A DNA stretch of 32,173 nt from Solirubrobacterales bacterium (GCA_016215085.1 JACRMD010000258.1:1-32173); one strand, 5' to 3'. Shown: positions 7,949 through 17,397, numbered from the stretch's first letter. Translations and numbers: made by a program. The notes: generated by a model from the letters alone, not told the origin.

Positions 7949-10096
7949 GTGGTGGGGCGGGTGCTGGACCGCCGCCGGCTCGTTCTCGCGGCGATGCTGC
8001 TGGCCGGCACCGTCGTGACGCTGGTCTACACGTCGCGCAGCTGGTTCTACGCCGACGACTTCCTCAACTTCCGCGAGGCCTACGACGCCTCGCTCGGCTG
8101 GGACTTCCTCTCGCGGCCGATCTTCCAGCACTTCGCCATCGGCCACCGGTTCGGCGACTGGGCGATGCTCGAGTGGTCGCCGTACAACTGGACGGTCGCG
8201 CTGGTCGTCATGCACGGCGGGATGCTCGTCGCCGCGTTCGCGCTGGTCGGGATCATGGACCGGCTCGCGGGGCGGCACTGGTGGCACCTCGTCCTCGGCT
8301 TCTGGTTCATCGCGTCGTTCGTGTGGGTGCGGTCGATCCAGTGGTGGGCCAACGCGCTGCACGTCGTCCCGTCGATGGTCGGCGCCCTGCTGGCCGTGTA
8401 CTGCGCGGTGCGGGCGTTCGAGCAGCGCGGGTGGAAGTGGCCGCTGCTGTCCGGCCTGTGCCTGGCGTTCGGGCTCGCGTTCTTCGAGAAGGCGGTCTTC
8501 GCGGTCGTCTACGTGGTCCTGCTGCGGCTCGTCGTGTTCGTGCCGCGGTTCTCGGTGCGGTCGCTGTGGACGGCCGTGCGCGGCGACTGGCGGCTGTGGA
8601 CGGCGCTGGCCGTGGTCGCGATCCCGTGGCTGCTCTGGTACGAGACGAAGAACTACGCGGGGGAGACGCAGTCCCCGACCCGGCTGGCGTTCGAGCAGTT
8701 CCTGCGGCTGGACTGGCTGCGGGCCTTCGTGCCGTCGATCTGGGGCGTCCGGGTCCAGCCGGACGCGACCCGCGGGCAGGACGCGGTCGTCGTGCTCGCC
8801 CAGGTCGCGTTCTGGGCCTTCGTGGTGTGGACGCTCTGGCGGCGCCTGGTGGTGTGGCGCGCGTGGGCGTTCTTCTTCATCGCGTTCTTCCTGAACGCGG
8901 CGCTCATCGGGCTGAACCGCGTGGCGATGTTCGGCCCCGGTGTGGCGCTCGACTACCGCTACGCGAGCGAGTACCTCCCGCTCTTCGCGATCACGGTCGC
9001 GCTCGTGCTCTCGGACCGGTGGCCGCGCTTCGCGGCGACGGATCCCGAGGCGGCGGCCGACCGTCCTGTGCCGGCGGCTGTGGCCTCGTCGACCGCGCCC
9101 GAGCCCACCTACGCCGCGGCGACGGCTGGGTCCGCGGCGGCCGTGGGCCGGCACGCCGGCGCCGCTCCGGGCGCGCCCGAGCACGCCGCTTCCTCCGCCG
9201 AGGCAGCGGCCGGCTCCGCTCCCGGCGCGGCCCAGGACGCCGCCTCGACCGAGCCGGCGGCTGACCCGGCGGCCACGGCGCTCCGCATGGGCGCCCCTCC
9301 GGCATCCGGCGCCCCGGACCCGCGCGACGACGGCGACCGGCCGGGCCGCGAGTCCCGCACCGGGCGCCCGCGTGCCCGCCTGATGCCGTCGCTGCCGGTG
9401 GCCGCGGTCGTCGCGGCGCTCTGCGTCGCCTACGTCGCGGCGTCGGCGACCTCCGCGGACGGCTTGGCGGACGAGTGGCCCGCGGCCGGCACCGAGCGCT
9501 ACATCAAGACCCTCGAGACCGACGTCGCCGCCTTCCGCCGCGACCACGACGGCCGCCCGCCGGTCATCTTCGACGAGCCGGTGCCCGAGAGCATCGTGAT
9601 GTCCTGGATGGCGCCGTACAACCTGGCGTCCAAGGTGATCCCGACGCTGGGCCTTGAAGCCGGCTACGGCGAGCCCTCCTCGGACCTCCACGCGGTCGAC
9701 GGCTCAGGGCACCTCGTCAAGCTCACCTTCGTCCCCGGCCGCCCGCCGCTCACCGGCATCCGCAACGGCCAGCTCACCGAGCGCCGCACCAAGGACCACT
9801 GCATCACAGGGCCCACGAGCGCCGAGTTCGTACCCCCGGAGCCCATCGGCGCACCCGCCACGGACCTCCGCGTCCGCGGCACCGCCACCGGCGCCGGCGG
9901 GATGCCGGTCTTCATCGACGAGACCGGCGGCGGCTACCCCGGCTTCGACGTCGGCCAGATCCCTATCCGCGACGGAGCGATCGACTACGGCCTCCGAACC
10001 CGCGACTCCCTCCACCGCATGCGCCTCGACGTCCCGGAAGGCGCACGGTTCTGCATCGGCACGATCGAACTCGGGGACTTCCGCCCGGCCGGGTAG
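7949..10096 (+). CDS. Multi-spanning membrane protein, GT-C-like, with Ala/Pro-rich insertion and C-terminal soluble domain
   Basis: A 715-residue protein starting with two tandem GTG codons (7949 or 7952). About nine hydrophobic segments lie in residues 10-355, including MLVAAFALVGIMD and VAFWAFVVWTLW. After the first segment comes SWFYADDFLNFREAY, with acidic residues placed like the catalytic Asp of GT-C enzymes. Residues ~363-475 are a 110-residue stretch rich in Ala, Pro, Gly, Glu and Asp with no predicted fold. A last helix (~480-500) and a ~200-residue soluble region containing a likely beta domain follow. The role is inferred: transfer of a lipid-linked sugar outside the membrane. The gene at 27606-29297 has a similar plan. 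It ends the rightward operon, facing the convergent gene 7 bp away. Confidence 0.7.
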   Translation: MVGRVLDRRRLVLAAMLLAGTVVTLVYTSRSWFYADDFLNFREAYDASLGWDFLSRPIFQHFAIGHRFGDWAMLEWSPYNWTVALVVMHGGMLVAAFALVGIMDRLAGRHWWHLVLGFWFIASFVWVRSIQWWANALHVVPSMVGALLAVYCAVRAFEQRGWKWPLLSGLCLAFGLAFFEKAVFAVVYVVLLRLVVFVPRFSVRSLWTAVRGDWRLWTALAVVAIPWLLWYETKNYAGETQSPTRLAFEQFLRLDWLRAFVPSIWGVRVQPDATRGQDAVVVLAQVAFWAFVVWTLWRRLVVWRAWAFFFIAFFLNAALIGLNRVAMFGPGVALDYRYASEYLPLFAITVALVLSDRWPRFAATDPEAAADRPVPAAVASSTAPEPTYAAATAGSAAAVGRHAGAAPGAPEHAASSAEAAAGSAPGAAQDAASTEPAADPAATALRMGAPPASGAPDPRDDGDRPGRESRTGRPRARLMPSLPVAAVVAALCVAYVAASATSADGLADEWPAAGTERYIKTLETDVAAFRRDHDGRPPVIFDEPVPESIVMSWMAPYNLASKVIPTLGLEAGYGEPSSDLHAVDGSGHLVKLTFVPGRPPLTGIRNGQLTERRTKDHCITGPTSAEFVPPEPIGAPATDLRVRGTATGAGGMPVFIDETGGGYPGFDVGQIPIRDGAIDYGLRTRDSLHRMRLDVPEGARFCIGTIELGDFRPAG

Positions 10097-10103
10097 CGCG
10101 TGG

Positions 10104-11672
10104 CTAGCGCGGAGCCCGTCGACCGTAGATGACGATGCCGTTGGAATTGTTTACCGGCAGCCTCGCGACCTCCTTGAGGCGGCCTCGCCGGATGCCTTCC
10201 ATCGCGTAGTCGCCACTCGCGTTAGGCATTAGCACGACCGCGGCTGGAGGCCGAGTCGCGAGGTCACGTGCAACATCCGGCTGTCGCGGCGGGAACATCA
10301 CGATCGGGAAGATCCAGCGTGACGCTGGCTTCCGGTGTGCAAGCCAGTAGATCGCTTGACCGGAGCCGTTCGAGGCGACATCTGTGACTACGTATATCCG
10401 CTCGTCTGGCTTGGTGATCCGGTCGAGGATTGCGGCGGCCTTCTTCTGCTGCAGCAGGTGCGGCGCTGCGCGAGAGCCGAGTGGATCGTCTGCCCTTACG
10501 GCGAGGTCCGTCCGAACTGGGACGAGCCAGAACGTCGCAGCGATGGGGACAACGGCCAAGCCCGCGAGCGCTACTGTGCTTCGGTCGAATCGAGCGGTCT
10601 CGCTCGCACGACTACCCATCAGTTGCGTACGCACCGCGTGCGTCGCGACGCCAAACAGTACGGCGCTTGGGGGTACCAGCGAGATGAAGTAGTGATACCA
10701 GTCGCGCACGCCCAGTTTGACGCCCGCCCAGGCCGCGAACCACCATGCGAGGCCGAGCAAACCGAACCGACGGAGCGGCGGCCGCAGGCCGGTTAGCGCG
10801 CCCAGGCCCAGTGCGCCGAAGAAGAAGAAGTCAGCAGGGCTCTTGAGCAGCAACTCAACGTGCGCCCGCCAACCTGTTATCGAACCCAATCCTGCGTCCA
10901 CATATGTCCGGTTGTAATCAACCGCGCCGCGAACCATGTCGCTCCAGAGGCCCGCCGCAGCGAAGGGCACCAAGATGATCGCCGTGGTCACGACTCCGGC
11001 CAGCGTCCACGCCACGAAGCCCCTCCAGCGCGTCGCGGTGTTCATGAGCAAGAGGACTGCTGCGATTGGAAGTATCAAACCCAGAACAGGCTTGACCAGT
11101 ACCGTCGCCGCTAGCAGCACTCCCGAGAAGGCCGCCTCCCTAACGCGTCCAGACACGCGAAAACTATCGGCCAAGTCGAGCGTGCCAACGACAAACGGAA
11201 GCGTCAGTTGCTCGAGATTTGGATCGGTCCCCTCGATGAGATCGCTCGAGGCTGCGATCGCGTACACGACAGCAGCTACCCACGCCGTAGTGGCGTCCGA
11301 ATTGCGCTCGACCAGCCGGATGAAGTGCCAAAGCGACCAGACAAACAGCGCGAACAGGAGGAGGTGAACGAGCAGATAGCTTCCAAAAGGGGCGACCGGC
11401 ACGAACAGCAAGTATGTGAGCGGCCCCTTGTGGTCGAAGATGTCTCTGTAAGGGGCCGCGCCGTGTAGGAGACCGTCGGAAATGGTGAGGTAAACGGACG
11501 GGTCTACCGACAACGGGTCGCGGAGTGAGGGCATCCGGACCAGGAGTGCAATGACCGCAGATGCAAGGAGGGGCTGGGCAAGGCGGTTGCCCGCGCGGTG
11601 CAGGATCATGCCGTGGCGCGATGCGGTCGCGTGCGGGTCACCGCTAGACGGGGACAGACTCGTGGTTGCCAT
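10104..11672 (-). CDS. GT39/ArnT-like membrane glycosyltransferase in a low-GC segment
   Basis: A 522-residue membrane protein. The motif DPSVYLTISDGLLHG, then PYRDIFDHKGPLTY in the first periplasmic loop, resembles PMT/ArnT-type GT-C enzymes, in which the Asp residues bind the polyprenyl-phosphate sugar donor. About ten hydrophobic helices follow, then a C-terminal soluble segment (DERIYVVTDVASNGSG to VIYGRRAPR). I chose the ATG at 11672, which lies 2 nt after the TGA of the upstream DUF2298 gene; a longer frame to 11744 would overlap that gene by 70 bp. Base composition is unlike the neighbours: line 11161-11220 is about 52% GC and 10141-10200 about 63%, with codons such as AAA, TTG and GTT, so recent acquisition is likely. 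Confidence 0.78.
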   Translation of the reverse strand: MATTSLSPSSGDPHATASRHGMILHRAGNRLAQPLLASAVIALLVRMPSLRDPLSVDPSVYLTISDGLLHGAAPYRDIFDHKGPLTYLLFVPVAPFGSYLLVHLLLFALFVWSLWHFIRLVERNSDATTAWVAAVVYAIAASSDLIEGTDPNLEQLTLPFVVGTLDLADSFRVSGRVREAAFSGVLLAATVLVKPVLGLILPIAAVLLLMNTATRWRGFVAWTLAGVVTTAIILVPFAAAGLWSDMVRGAVDYNRTYVDAGLGSITGWRAHVELLLKSPADFFFFGALGLGALTGLRPPLRRFGLLGLAWWFAAWAGVKLGVRDWYHYFISLVPPSAVLFGVATHAVRTQLMGSRASETARFDRSTVALAGLAVVPIAATFWLVPVRTDLAVRADDPLGSRAAPHLLQQKKAAAILDRITKPDERIYVVTDVASNGSGQAIYWLAHRKPASRWIFPIVMFPPRQPDVARDLATRPPAAVVLMPNASGDYAMEGIRRGRLKEVARLPVNNSNGIVIYGRRAPR

Positions 11673-11674
11673 GG

Positions 11675-14035
11675 TCAAGGTCCAGTTCGGTAGATCACGG
11701 TGCCACGTGAGGAGAACACAGGCTCGCCTGCGACGCCGCGCCATTTAGCCAGATTCGGTTCGCCGAAGCGCAAACGCTCGGATGCCCCGATAACCACATA
11801 GGCAACGCGATAGCGGCGTAGCAGCTGTGTAGTCCGCGATAGGGACGAAGCGGTGAAGATCTCGTCAATTTCAGTGGCTCGCTTCGGAAGGCGGCGAGAC
11901 TGGACGAGTTCATGTTCAGGTCCCATGTACGGCGTGGGAAGTCCGGTGTACGCGGAGATTCGGCCGTAGGGCAAAGGAGAGTACTCCGGGCCCGGGGCCT
12001 CGAGGACGACGGGGCGGGAGGTTCCGGTGTGGGCACGGAGCCAGCCGATTGCGTCGACGTCGCCGGGGGCGCCGGCGAGGAGCCACGCGATGCCGTTGAG
12101 GGTCGGGTCGGGGCGGGAGAAGTCGGCCGTGCGGGCCTGGGGGCCGACGACGAGGAAGGGGAGGCACACCACGGCGAGGGCGGCGAGGCCGGTCGCCCAC
12201 GCGAGGGGTGCGGAGCGGCGGGCGCGCGAGGGCGCGGGGGCGGCGCGGCGGACGAGGGCGACCGCGAAGAGGGCGCCGCCGAGGACCGCGAGGAGGAGCC
12301 ACGCGTGGTAGGTGAACTTGAAGACCGTGTTGGTGCGGTAGTTGATCGAGCCCGCGAAGTAGTCGCGGACGTAGACGGCCTCGGGGAGCAGGAGCGAGAC
12401 GACGCCCGCGGCGCCGACGAGGCCGCAGAAGCGGACGGCGGCGCCCGAGTGCGCGTCGAAGGCGACGCCGAGGGCGACGGCGGCGGGCACGAGCAGAAGG
12501 GCGGCGGGGCCGGCGAGGAGCCAGCCGGGCAGCACGGCCACGGCACCGGCTGCGAGCCAGCGGAGGTCGTGGGCGCGGGATTCGCGCGCGGTCCACAACC
12601 GCCAGGCCGTCGCGCCGAGCACGACCCAGAGCCCGATGGCCTGCGTGTGGAGCTGGTCGGTGAACCACTGGCGCAGCCCGGGGTGGTCGGTGACGCGGCC
12701 GATGCCGTCCACCGGCGCGTCGAAGGACAGGACGAACGGCAGCGCGATCAGGTACCCGGCCACCAGCGGGCCGACGCCCCACGCCGCCGCCTGCAGCAGC
12801 CGCGACCGCAGGGGGCCGTGCGCCGCCGCGAGGCCGGCGCCCGCGAAGAGGCATGCGGTGATCGGCAGCGACCAGGTGCTCGTCGCGTGCATCGCCGCCA
12901 GGCAGGCCGCCGCGGCGAGGCCGACCGCCCAGCGCGCGCCGCCGAGGGCGATGCGCAGCGCGACCCCGACCGCCAGCAGGAAGAAGGGCACGATGAGCAT
13001 GTGCGCGTGGAGGTCGCCGAGCACGAGCGAGAAGAGCGGGAACTCGTTGATCGTCCCGGGCACGACGCGCGAGACCTCGAACCACTTGAACTGCGCGATC
13101 GGCCCGTCGTGGCGCAGCCAGTCCAGCGTGCTCTGCAGGTTGCCGACGAAGGCCACGAGCACCGCGCCCATGAGTCCCGCGACGACCACGGGCCACACCC
13201 GCGGCGCCGGAGCGGTACCGGCGGCCGCGGCGCCGGCGGGCTCAGACGCGGGCGGCCGCTCGAGCGTCGCCGTGGTGCCCTCGCGCACGAAGCGGTCGCG
13301 GCGGTGCGGCGGCACGAGGCGGACGGCGTCGGCGCCGCGGGCGAAGCGGCCGCCGGACGGGGCCGGCTTCCCCGCAGGAGCCGCGGAGGGCGTCTCCGCC
13401 ATCGGACCGCCGCCGCCGAGCAGCGCCCCCGCGATCCCGGCGCTGACCGCGTACGCCGACGACGCGAAGAGCCCCGCCCACAGTGCCGTCGCGGCGTTGT
13501 ACGCGAACCACGGCGCCGCACCCGACGGCAGCGACGTGATCATCGCGACGAAGTGGCCGAAGTAGTAGTAGTTGAGGTCCAGCCCCGAGGCCCACGGGTC
13601 CATCGGTGGCAGGCCGCCGTCGCGCATGAGCGACGTCCAGACGGCCATGTCGAACATCTTCTCGTTGGCCACCACGTCCGGCATGTACGCCCGGACGCCC
13701 AGCGCGCCGACGCACGTCACGACGAACAACGCCTCCGAGACGACCAGCGACCGCAGCACCACCCGGTCGCGGAGCAGCGCGCGCCCCGCGGGCCGCCACC
13801 ACGCCCACGCGCCCGCGACGACGAGCACCAGGAACAGCGCGATCGCCAGGCCGCGCGTCGGCGTCACGCCCAGCCACTTCAGCCAGAACGCGACGAACGC
13901 GACCGCCAGCAGGGCGATCGGCCGCGCGAACGCGACACCGCGGTCGGCCAGCGGCGCGAACAGCGCCGCCGCGAACGGCACCGCCGCCAGCCCGGCGATC
14001 CCGGCGGTCAGCAGGATGAGCGCCGCGTCGCGCAC
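11675..14035 (-). CDS. DUF2298 large membrane protein
   Basis: A 786-residue protein from a GTG 4 bp after the GtrB-like gene. It has many hydrophobic helices and the family hallmarks VRAYMPDVVANEKMFDMA, DLNYYYFGHF and INYRTNTVFKFTYHAW, which mark the YYY/DUF2298 group. These are GT-C-like proteins with a role in surface glycan assembly that is not well characterised. Residues ~210-280 are a Pro/Ala-rich linker. The soluble C-terminus has RYRVAYVVIGASERLRF and a final VIYRTGP. The last ~100 codons (11678 to about 11980) use AT-richer codons than the rest, continuous with the low-GC gene downstream, so a recombination joint probably lies inside this gene. Confidence 0.82.
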   Translation of the reverse strand: MRDAALILLTAGIAGLAAVPFAAALFAPLADRGVAFARPIALLAVAFVAFWLKWLGVTPTRGLAIALFLVLVVAGAWAWWRPAGRALLRDRVVLRSLVVSEALFVVTCVGALGVRAYMPDVVANEKMFDMAVWTSLMRDGGLPPMDPWASGLDLNYYYFGHFVAMITSLPSGAAPWFAYNAATALWAGLFASSAYAVSAGIAGALLGGGGPMAETPSAAPAGKPAPSGGRFARGADAVRLVPPHRRDRFVREGTTATLERPPASEPAGAAAAGTAPAPRVWPVVVAGLMGAVLVAFVGNLQSTLDWLRHDGPIAQFKWFEVSRVVPGTINEFPLFSLVLGDLHAHMLIVPFFLLAVGVALRIALGGARWAVGLAAAACLAAMHATSTWSLPITACLFAGAGLAAAHGPLRSRLLQAAAWGVGPLVAGYLIALPFVLSFDAPVDGIGRVTDHPGLRQWFTDQLHTQAIGLWVVLGATAWRLWTARESRAHDLRWLAAGAVAVLPGWLLAGPAALLLVPAAVALGVAFDAHSGAAVRFCGLVGAAGVVSLLLPEAVYVRDYFAGSINYRTNTVFKFTYHAWLLLAVLGGALFAVALVRRAAPAPSRARRSAPLAWATGLAALAVVCLPFLVVGPQARTADFSRPDPTLNGIAWLLAGAPGDVDAIGWLRAHTGTSRPVVLEAPGPEYSPLPYGRISAYTGLPTPYMGPEHELVQSRRLPKRATEIDEIFTASSLSRTTQLLRRYRVAYVVIGASERLRFGEPNLAKWRGVAGEPVFSSRGTVIYRTGP

Positions 14036-14039
14036 GGAC

Positions 14040-15065
14040 CTAGCCGAGCTTCGCGGGGTCGGGGGCGGGCACCGGGTCCTCGCGGTCGAGCACCGGCGTG
14101 AGGTGCGTCGTGGGCACGTGGTGCTCGCCGCGCACGACGACGTCGCGCACCAGGTACAGCGGCCGTCGCTTGAGCTCGTCGTACATGCGCCCGAGGTACT
14201 CGCCGACGATCCCGAGCGTCAGCAGCTGCACGCCGCCGAGGAAGCACACCAGGATGATCACCGTCGCGATGCCGGGCACGTAGATCCCGGTCACCCGGGC
14301 GATCACCGCCAGCGGCAGCCCCAGGAACGCGAGCGCCGCGAAGAAGAACCCCAGGTACGAGGCGAGCCGCAGCGGCACGTGCGAGAACGACGTCAGGCCG
14401 TCGATGGCGAACCGCACGAGCTTGCGGATCGGGTACTTCGTCTCGCCGGCCAAGCGCGGGTCGCGCTGGTAGGAGACGTCGGCCGAGGCGAAGCCGGTCC
14501 AGGCCGTCATGCCACGCAGGTAGCGCGCGCGCTCGGGCATGGCGCGGACGACGTCGACGGCACGACGGTCCATGAGGCGGAAGTCGCCGGTGTTCGCCGC
14601 GTAGTCGACGCCGGTCCACCGCCCGAGGAGCCGGTAGAAGCCCCCGATCGCCGTCAGCCGCCACCGCGGCTCGCCGGTGCGCTCGCCGCGGACCGCCCGC
14701 ACGATGTCGTTGCCCGCCCGCCACTGCTCGACGAGCGCGGGGATGAGCTCCGGCGGGTCCTGCAGGTCGGCGTCGATCGTCACGACGACGTCGCCGCGCG
14801 CCGCGTCCATCCCCGCCGTGAGCGCCGCCTGGTGCCCCCATGACCGCGTGAGGTGCACGGCGGTCACCCGCGGGTCGCGCGCCGAGAGCTCGTCGAGCAG
14901 CATCGGCGTCGCGTCCGAGGACCCGTCGTCGACGGCGATCAGCTCCCAGGCGAACCCCTCGAGCGCCGCCTCCAGCCGGCGGTGCAGCTCGGGCAGGACC
15001 TCCTGCTCGTCGAGCATCGGCACGACGACGCTCAGCAGCACCGGGTCCTGGGCGCGGGAGGTCAT
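14040..15065 (-). CDS. GtrB-like polyprenyl-phosphate glycosyltransferase, copy 1
   Basis: A 341-residue GT2 enzyme. SVVVPMLDEQEV, VDDGSSDAT, TIDADLQDPPE (the DxD motif), ANTGDFRLMDRRAV and GETKYPIRKLVRFA are all typical of GtrB/DPMS-type enzymes. Two C-terminal hydrophobic hairpins (LGFFFAALAFLGLPLAVIA and IATVIILVCFLGGVQLL) anchor it to the membrane, followed by GEYLGRMYDELKRRPLY. It makes polyprenyl-phosphate sugar on the cytoplasmic face; the sugar is unknown. It is paralogous along its whole length to the gene at 17378-18334. Its ATG overlaps the TGA of the FAD oxidoreductase gene (ATGA, 15062-15065). Confidence 0.9.
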   Translation of the reverse strand: MTSRAQDPVLLSVVVPMLDEQEVLPELHRRLEAALEGFAWELIAVDDGSSDATPMLLDELSARDPRVTAVHLTRSWGHQAALTAGMDAARGDVVVTIDADLQDPPELIPALVEQWRAGNDIVRAVRGERTGEPRWRLTAIGGFYRLLGRWTGVDYAANTGDFRLMDRRAVDVVRAMPERARYLRGMTAWTGFASADVSYQRDPRLAGETKYPIRKLVRFAIDGLTSFSHVPLRLASYLGFFFAALAFLGLPLAVIARVTGIYVPGIATVIILVCFLGGVQLLTLGIVGEYLGRMYDELKRRPLYLVRDVVVRGEHHVPTTHLTPVLDREDPVPAPDPAKLG

Positions 15066-16426
15066 GCCGGCGTGAGCGCGCGCAGCCTCCGGGCTGCGTC
15101 CTCACCCAGCCGCACCGCGTAGTTGGTCCCTCGATCCTCGGGGTAGATCTGCGTCGTGTTGGCGAGCAGGAGGCCCGGCACGCCGGTCTCCAGCGGCGGG
15201 ATGCGCTCGGGGTAGCCGACCGTCACGATCGGCTGGCCCGCGGGCTCGCGGAAGAGCCACCGGTTCTTGACCCACTCCTTCGAGAAGGCGGGGTTGACCT
15301 TGCGCAGGCCGGCCTCGTAGTGGGACAGCAGCTCGTCGGGACCGAGCGTCAGCAGCTCCTCGTGCGGCTCGAGGTAGTTCGAGACGTACAGGAAGCGCCG
15401 GCCGCCGTAGTGCGCGGGCGAGATGAAGTTGGTGTGCTCGATCAGGCCGATGAACGGCAGCGACGGGTCGGCCACGTTCGTCCAGTAGAACGGCGAGAAC
15501 TGCCGGTCGAGCTCGAGCAGCAGCACGAACGCCGTGTGGTACTCGATCGACTGCAGCTTGTCCGTGTAGCCGGGCGCCAGCGCCTCGCGCGCGTCGTCGT
15601 CGAGCAGCTCGAGGAAGACGTCGTTGGGGACCGTGGCGAGGATCGAGTCGTAGCGCTCGCCCTCGCCCTCGGGCTCGAACTCGCGCGGGTCGAGCCCGCG
15701 GCGGAACGACTGCGGCGCGCCCGGGGTGATGACCAGGTCCTTCGAGATCCGCGCCGCCGGGCGGTCGATCATGACCCGGCCGCCGTTGGCCTCGATGCGG
15801 TCGCGCAGCGCCACGTACAGCGGCTCGAAGTTCGGCATCGGGTAGCCGAGCAGCTCCTTGCGCGCCTCCTTGCCCTCGAGCCGGCGGCGCATGGTGAGCT
15901 TGCCCCACAGCCAGGCCATCGAGATGTCCTGGGCGCGCGAGCCGAACTTCGCCCGCAGCAGCGGACCCCAGATCTTGGTCCAGGGCCGCTCGCCCATCTC
16001 GCGCACGATCCACTCGTGGGCGGTCTCGTGCTCGTAGGCCTCGACCGGCTTGCCGGCGCGCTGCAGCCGCAGAACGGTGAGCCCCATCTTGATGCGGTCC
16101 AGCAGGGGCAGCGGCGAGAACTTCAGGAGGTCCAGCGGCGTGGTGAACGCCCGCGACTTCCCGTCGACGAAGAACGCCATCGAGGACGGCTGCCACTCGA
16201 TCGGCCCGAGCTCGAGCTCGTTCCAGAGGTCGACGATGTGCCGGTCGCTGGTGAACCAGTGGTGGTAGTAGCGCTCGAGCAGCACGCCGTCGCCGACGTC
16301 CAGGGTGGCGCCCTGGCCGCCCAGGCCGGGCCAGCGCTCGTAGACGTCGACCTCGTGGCCCTCCTGGGAGAGCCGGTACGCGGCGACCAGGCCGGCGACG
16401 CCGGCTCCGACGATCCCGATCCTCAT
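15062..16426 (-). CDS. FAD-dependent amine oxidase-fold oxidoreductase
   Basis: A 454-residue soluble flavoprotein. MRIGIVGAGVAGLVAAYRL holds the dinucleotide GxGxxG motif, followed by VDVYERWPGLGGQ. The C-terminus has IYPEDRGTNYAVRLG, the second FAD-contact block of the amine oxidase/protoporphyrinogen oxidase-like group (COG1232-type). The substrate is unknown. The start is the ATG at 16426, overlapping the TGA of the flippase-like gene (ATGA), and its stop overlaps the next GtrB-like gene. Tight coupling between two GtrB-like enzymes and a flippase-like protein suggests oxidation or rearrangement of a sugar, perhaps while bound to polyprenyl phosphate. This is inference only. UDP-galactopyranose mutase is a distant alternative, but its hallmark motifs are not evident. 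Confidence 0.82.
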   Translation of the reverse strand: MRIGIVGAGVAGLVAAYRLSQEGHEVDVYERWPGLGGQGATLDVGDGVLLERYYHHWFTSDRHIVDLWNELELGPIEWQPSSMAFFVDGKSRAFTTPLDLLKFSPLPLLDRIKMGLTVLRLQRAGKPVEAYEHETAHEWIVREMGERPWTKIWGPLLRAKFGSRAQDISMAWLWGKLTMRRRLEGKEARKELLGYPMPNFEPLYVALRDRIEANGGRVMIDRPAARISKDLVITPGAPQSFRRGLDPREFEPEGEGERYDSILATVPNDVFLELLDDDAREALAPGYTDKLQSIEYHTAFVLLLELDRQFSPFYWTNVADPSLPFIGLIEHTNFISPAHYGGRRFLYVSNYLEPHEELLTLGPDELLSHYEAGLRKVNPAFSKEWVKNRWLFREPAGQPIVTVGYPERIPPLETGVPGLLLANTTQIYPEDRGTNYAVRLGEDAARRLRALTPA

Positions 16427-17397
16427 GCCGTGCGCAGGCGCTTCAGCCCGCCGTAGCGGGTGGCGACGAGGACGAGACCGGCGGCGGTGATGGGGACGAG
16501 CAGGACGAACCTCACGAGGATCAGGTAGGAGACGGCGGCGGATGACGTCCCGCCGATGGCCTTGATGCCGATGACGGCGGCGGCGTCCTGGGTGCCGGCG
16601 TAGCCGGGCCCGGACGGGATCATCGAGAACATGCTTGCAAGCGCGACGAGGTAGAAGCTCTCCAGCACGCTCATGTCGATGTTGGCGGCGGCGCCGACCG
16701 AGCCCCAGACGCCCGCCTCGACGGTCCAGATGAGCATGGTGATGGCGACCATCGTCGCCCCGTGGCGGCCCCGGAGGGCCAGCGTCGAGGCGAGCATCGG
16801 CGCGACGAACGCCCGCACCTTGGCGAGCAGCCCGCGGCGGTGCAGGGTCAGGACGGCGACGGCGAGGCAGACGAGCGCGATCGCGGCGCCCACGAGCAGC
16901 CAGGTCAGGGTCCGGCCTTCGGGCAGGCCGGCGCCGTGCGCGATGGTGACCGCCAGGACGACGAAGAGCACCACGAGCACGGCGATGTCGAGCAGCCGCT
17001 CGGCGAGCAGGGTGCCGATGACCGTGCGGCGGCTGGCGTCCGAGCGCGGGGCGCCGAGCATCACGCGGAAGACGTCGCCGCCGCGCGCGGGCAGCACGTT
17101 GTTGCCCATGTAGCCCACGACGGTGAGCCCGTAGGCGTCGGCGCGCGGCATGTCGCCGCCCTGGTCGTGGATGAGGATCTTCCAGCGCTCGGCGCGCAGC
17201 GCGGTCGCGACGCCGTAGAGCAGGATCGCCAGCAGGAGCGCCCCGACGTCCTCGCGCGTGTCGGGCAGGTCGGGCGCGGGCTGCTTGGCCGCCCACCAGA
17301 CGACCGCCGCGACGCAGACCAGCGAGACGGCGACGCCGGCCCACTGCAGCAGCGGCGAGCCGCGCTTGGCCGCGGGCTCAGGCGACGTCGTGCTCAT
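16423..17397 (-). CDS. Flippase-like membrane protein (LPG synthase TM / UPF0104 family)
   Basis: A 324-residue integral membrane protein with about eight hydrophobic segments. The block MIPSGPGYAGTQDAAAVIG is the conserved signature of the family that includes the membrane half of lysylphosphatidylglycerol synthase and AglD-like proteins. RAERWKILIHDQG and NNVLPARGGDVFRV are also typical. The family is proposed to move lipids or lipid-linked sugars across the membrane, which suits its place between two GtrB-like synthases; transport itself is inferred. The ATG at 17397 overlaps the end of the upstream GT2 gene by 20 bp, and its stop overlaps the FAD oxidoreductase start. Confidence 0.88.
   Translation of the reverse strand: MSTTSPEPAAKRGSPLLQWAGVAVSLVCVAAVVWWAAKQPAPDLPDTREDVGALLLAILLYGVATALRAERWKILIHDQGGDMPRADAYGLTVVGYMGNNVLPARGGDVFRVMLGAPRSDASRRTVIGTLLAERLLDIAVLVVLFVVLAVTIAHGAGLPEGRTLTWLLVGAAIALVCLAVAVLTLHRRGLLAKVRAFVAPMLASTLALRGRHGATMVAITMLIWTVEAGVWGSVGAAANIDMSVLESFYLVALASMFSMIPSGPGYAGTQDAAAVIGIKAIGGTSSAAVSYLILVRFVLLVPITAAGLVLVATRYGGLKRLRTA

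Noticed and set aside
10094..10110. Repeat TAGCGCG around the convergent stops as a terminator
   Set aside because: It is a direct repeat rather than an inverted one, and the possible GCGC pairing is too short to support a terminator.
11673..11744. A 24-residue N-terminal extension of the GT39-like protein
   Set aside because: It would overlap the end of DUF2298 by 70 bp and adds a basic stretch with no membrane or signal character; the ATG at 11672 follows the previous stop by 2 nt.
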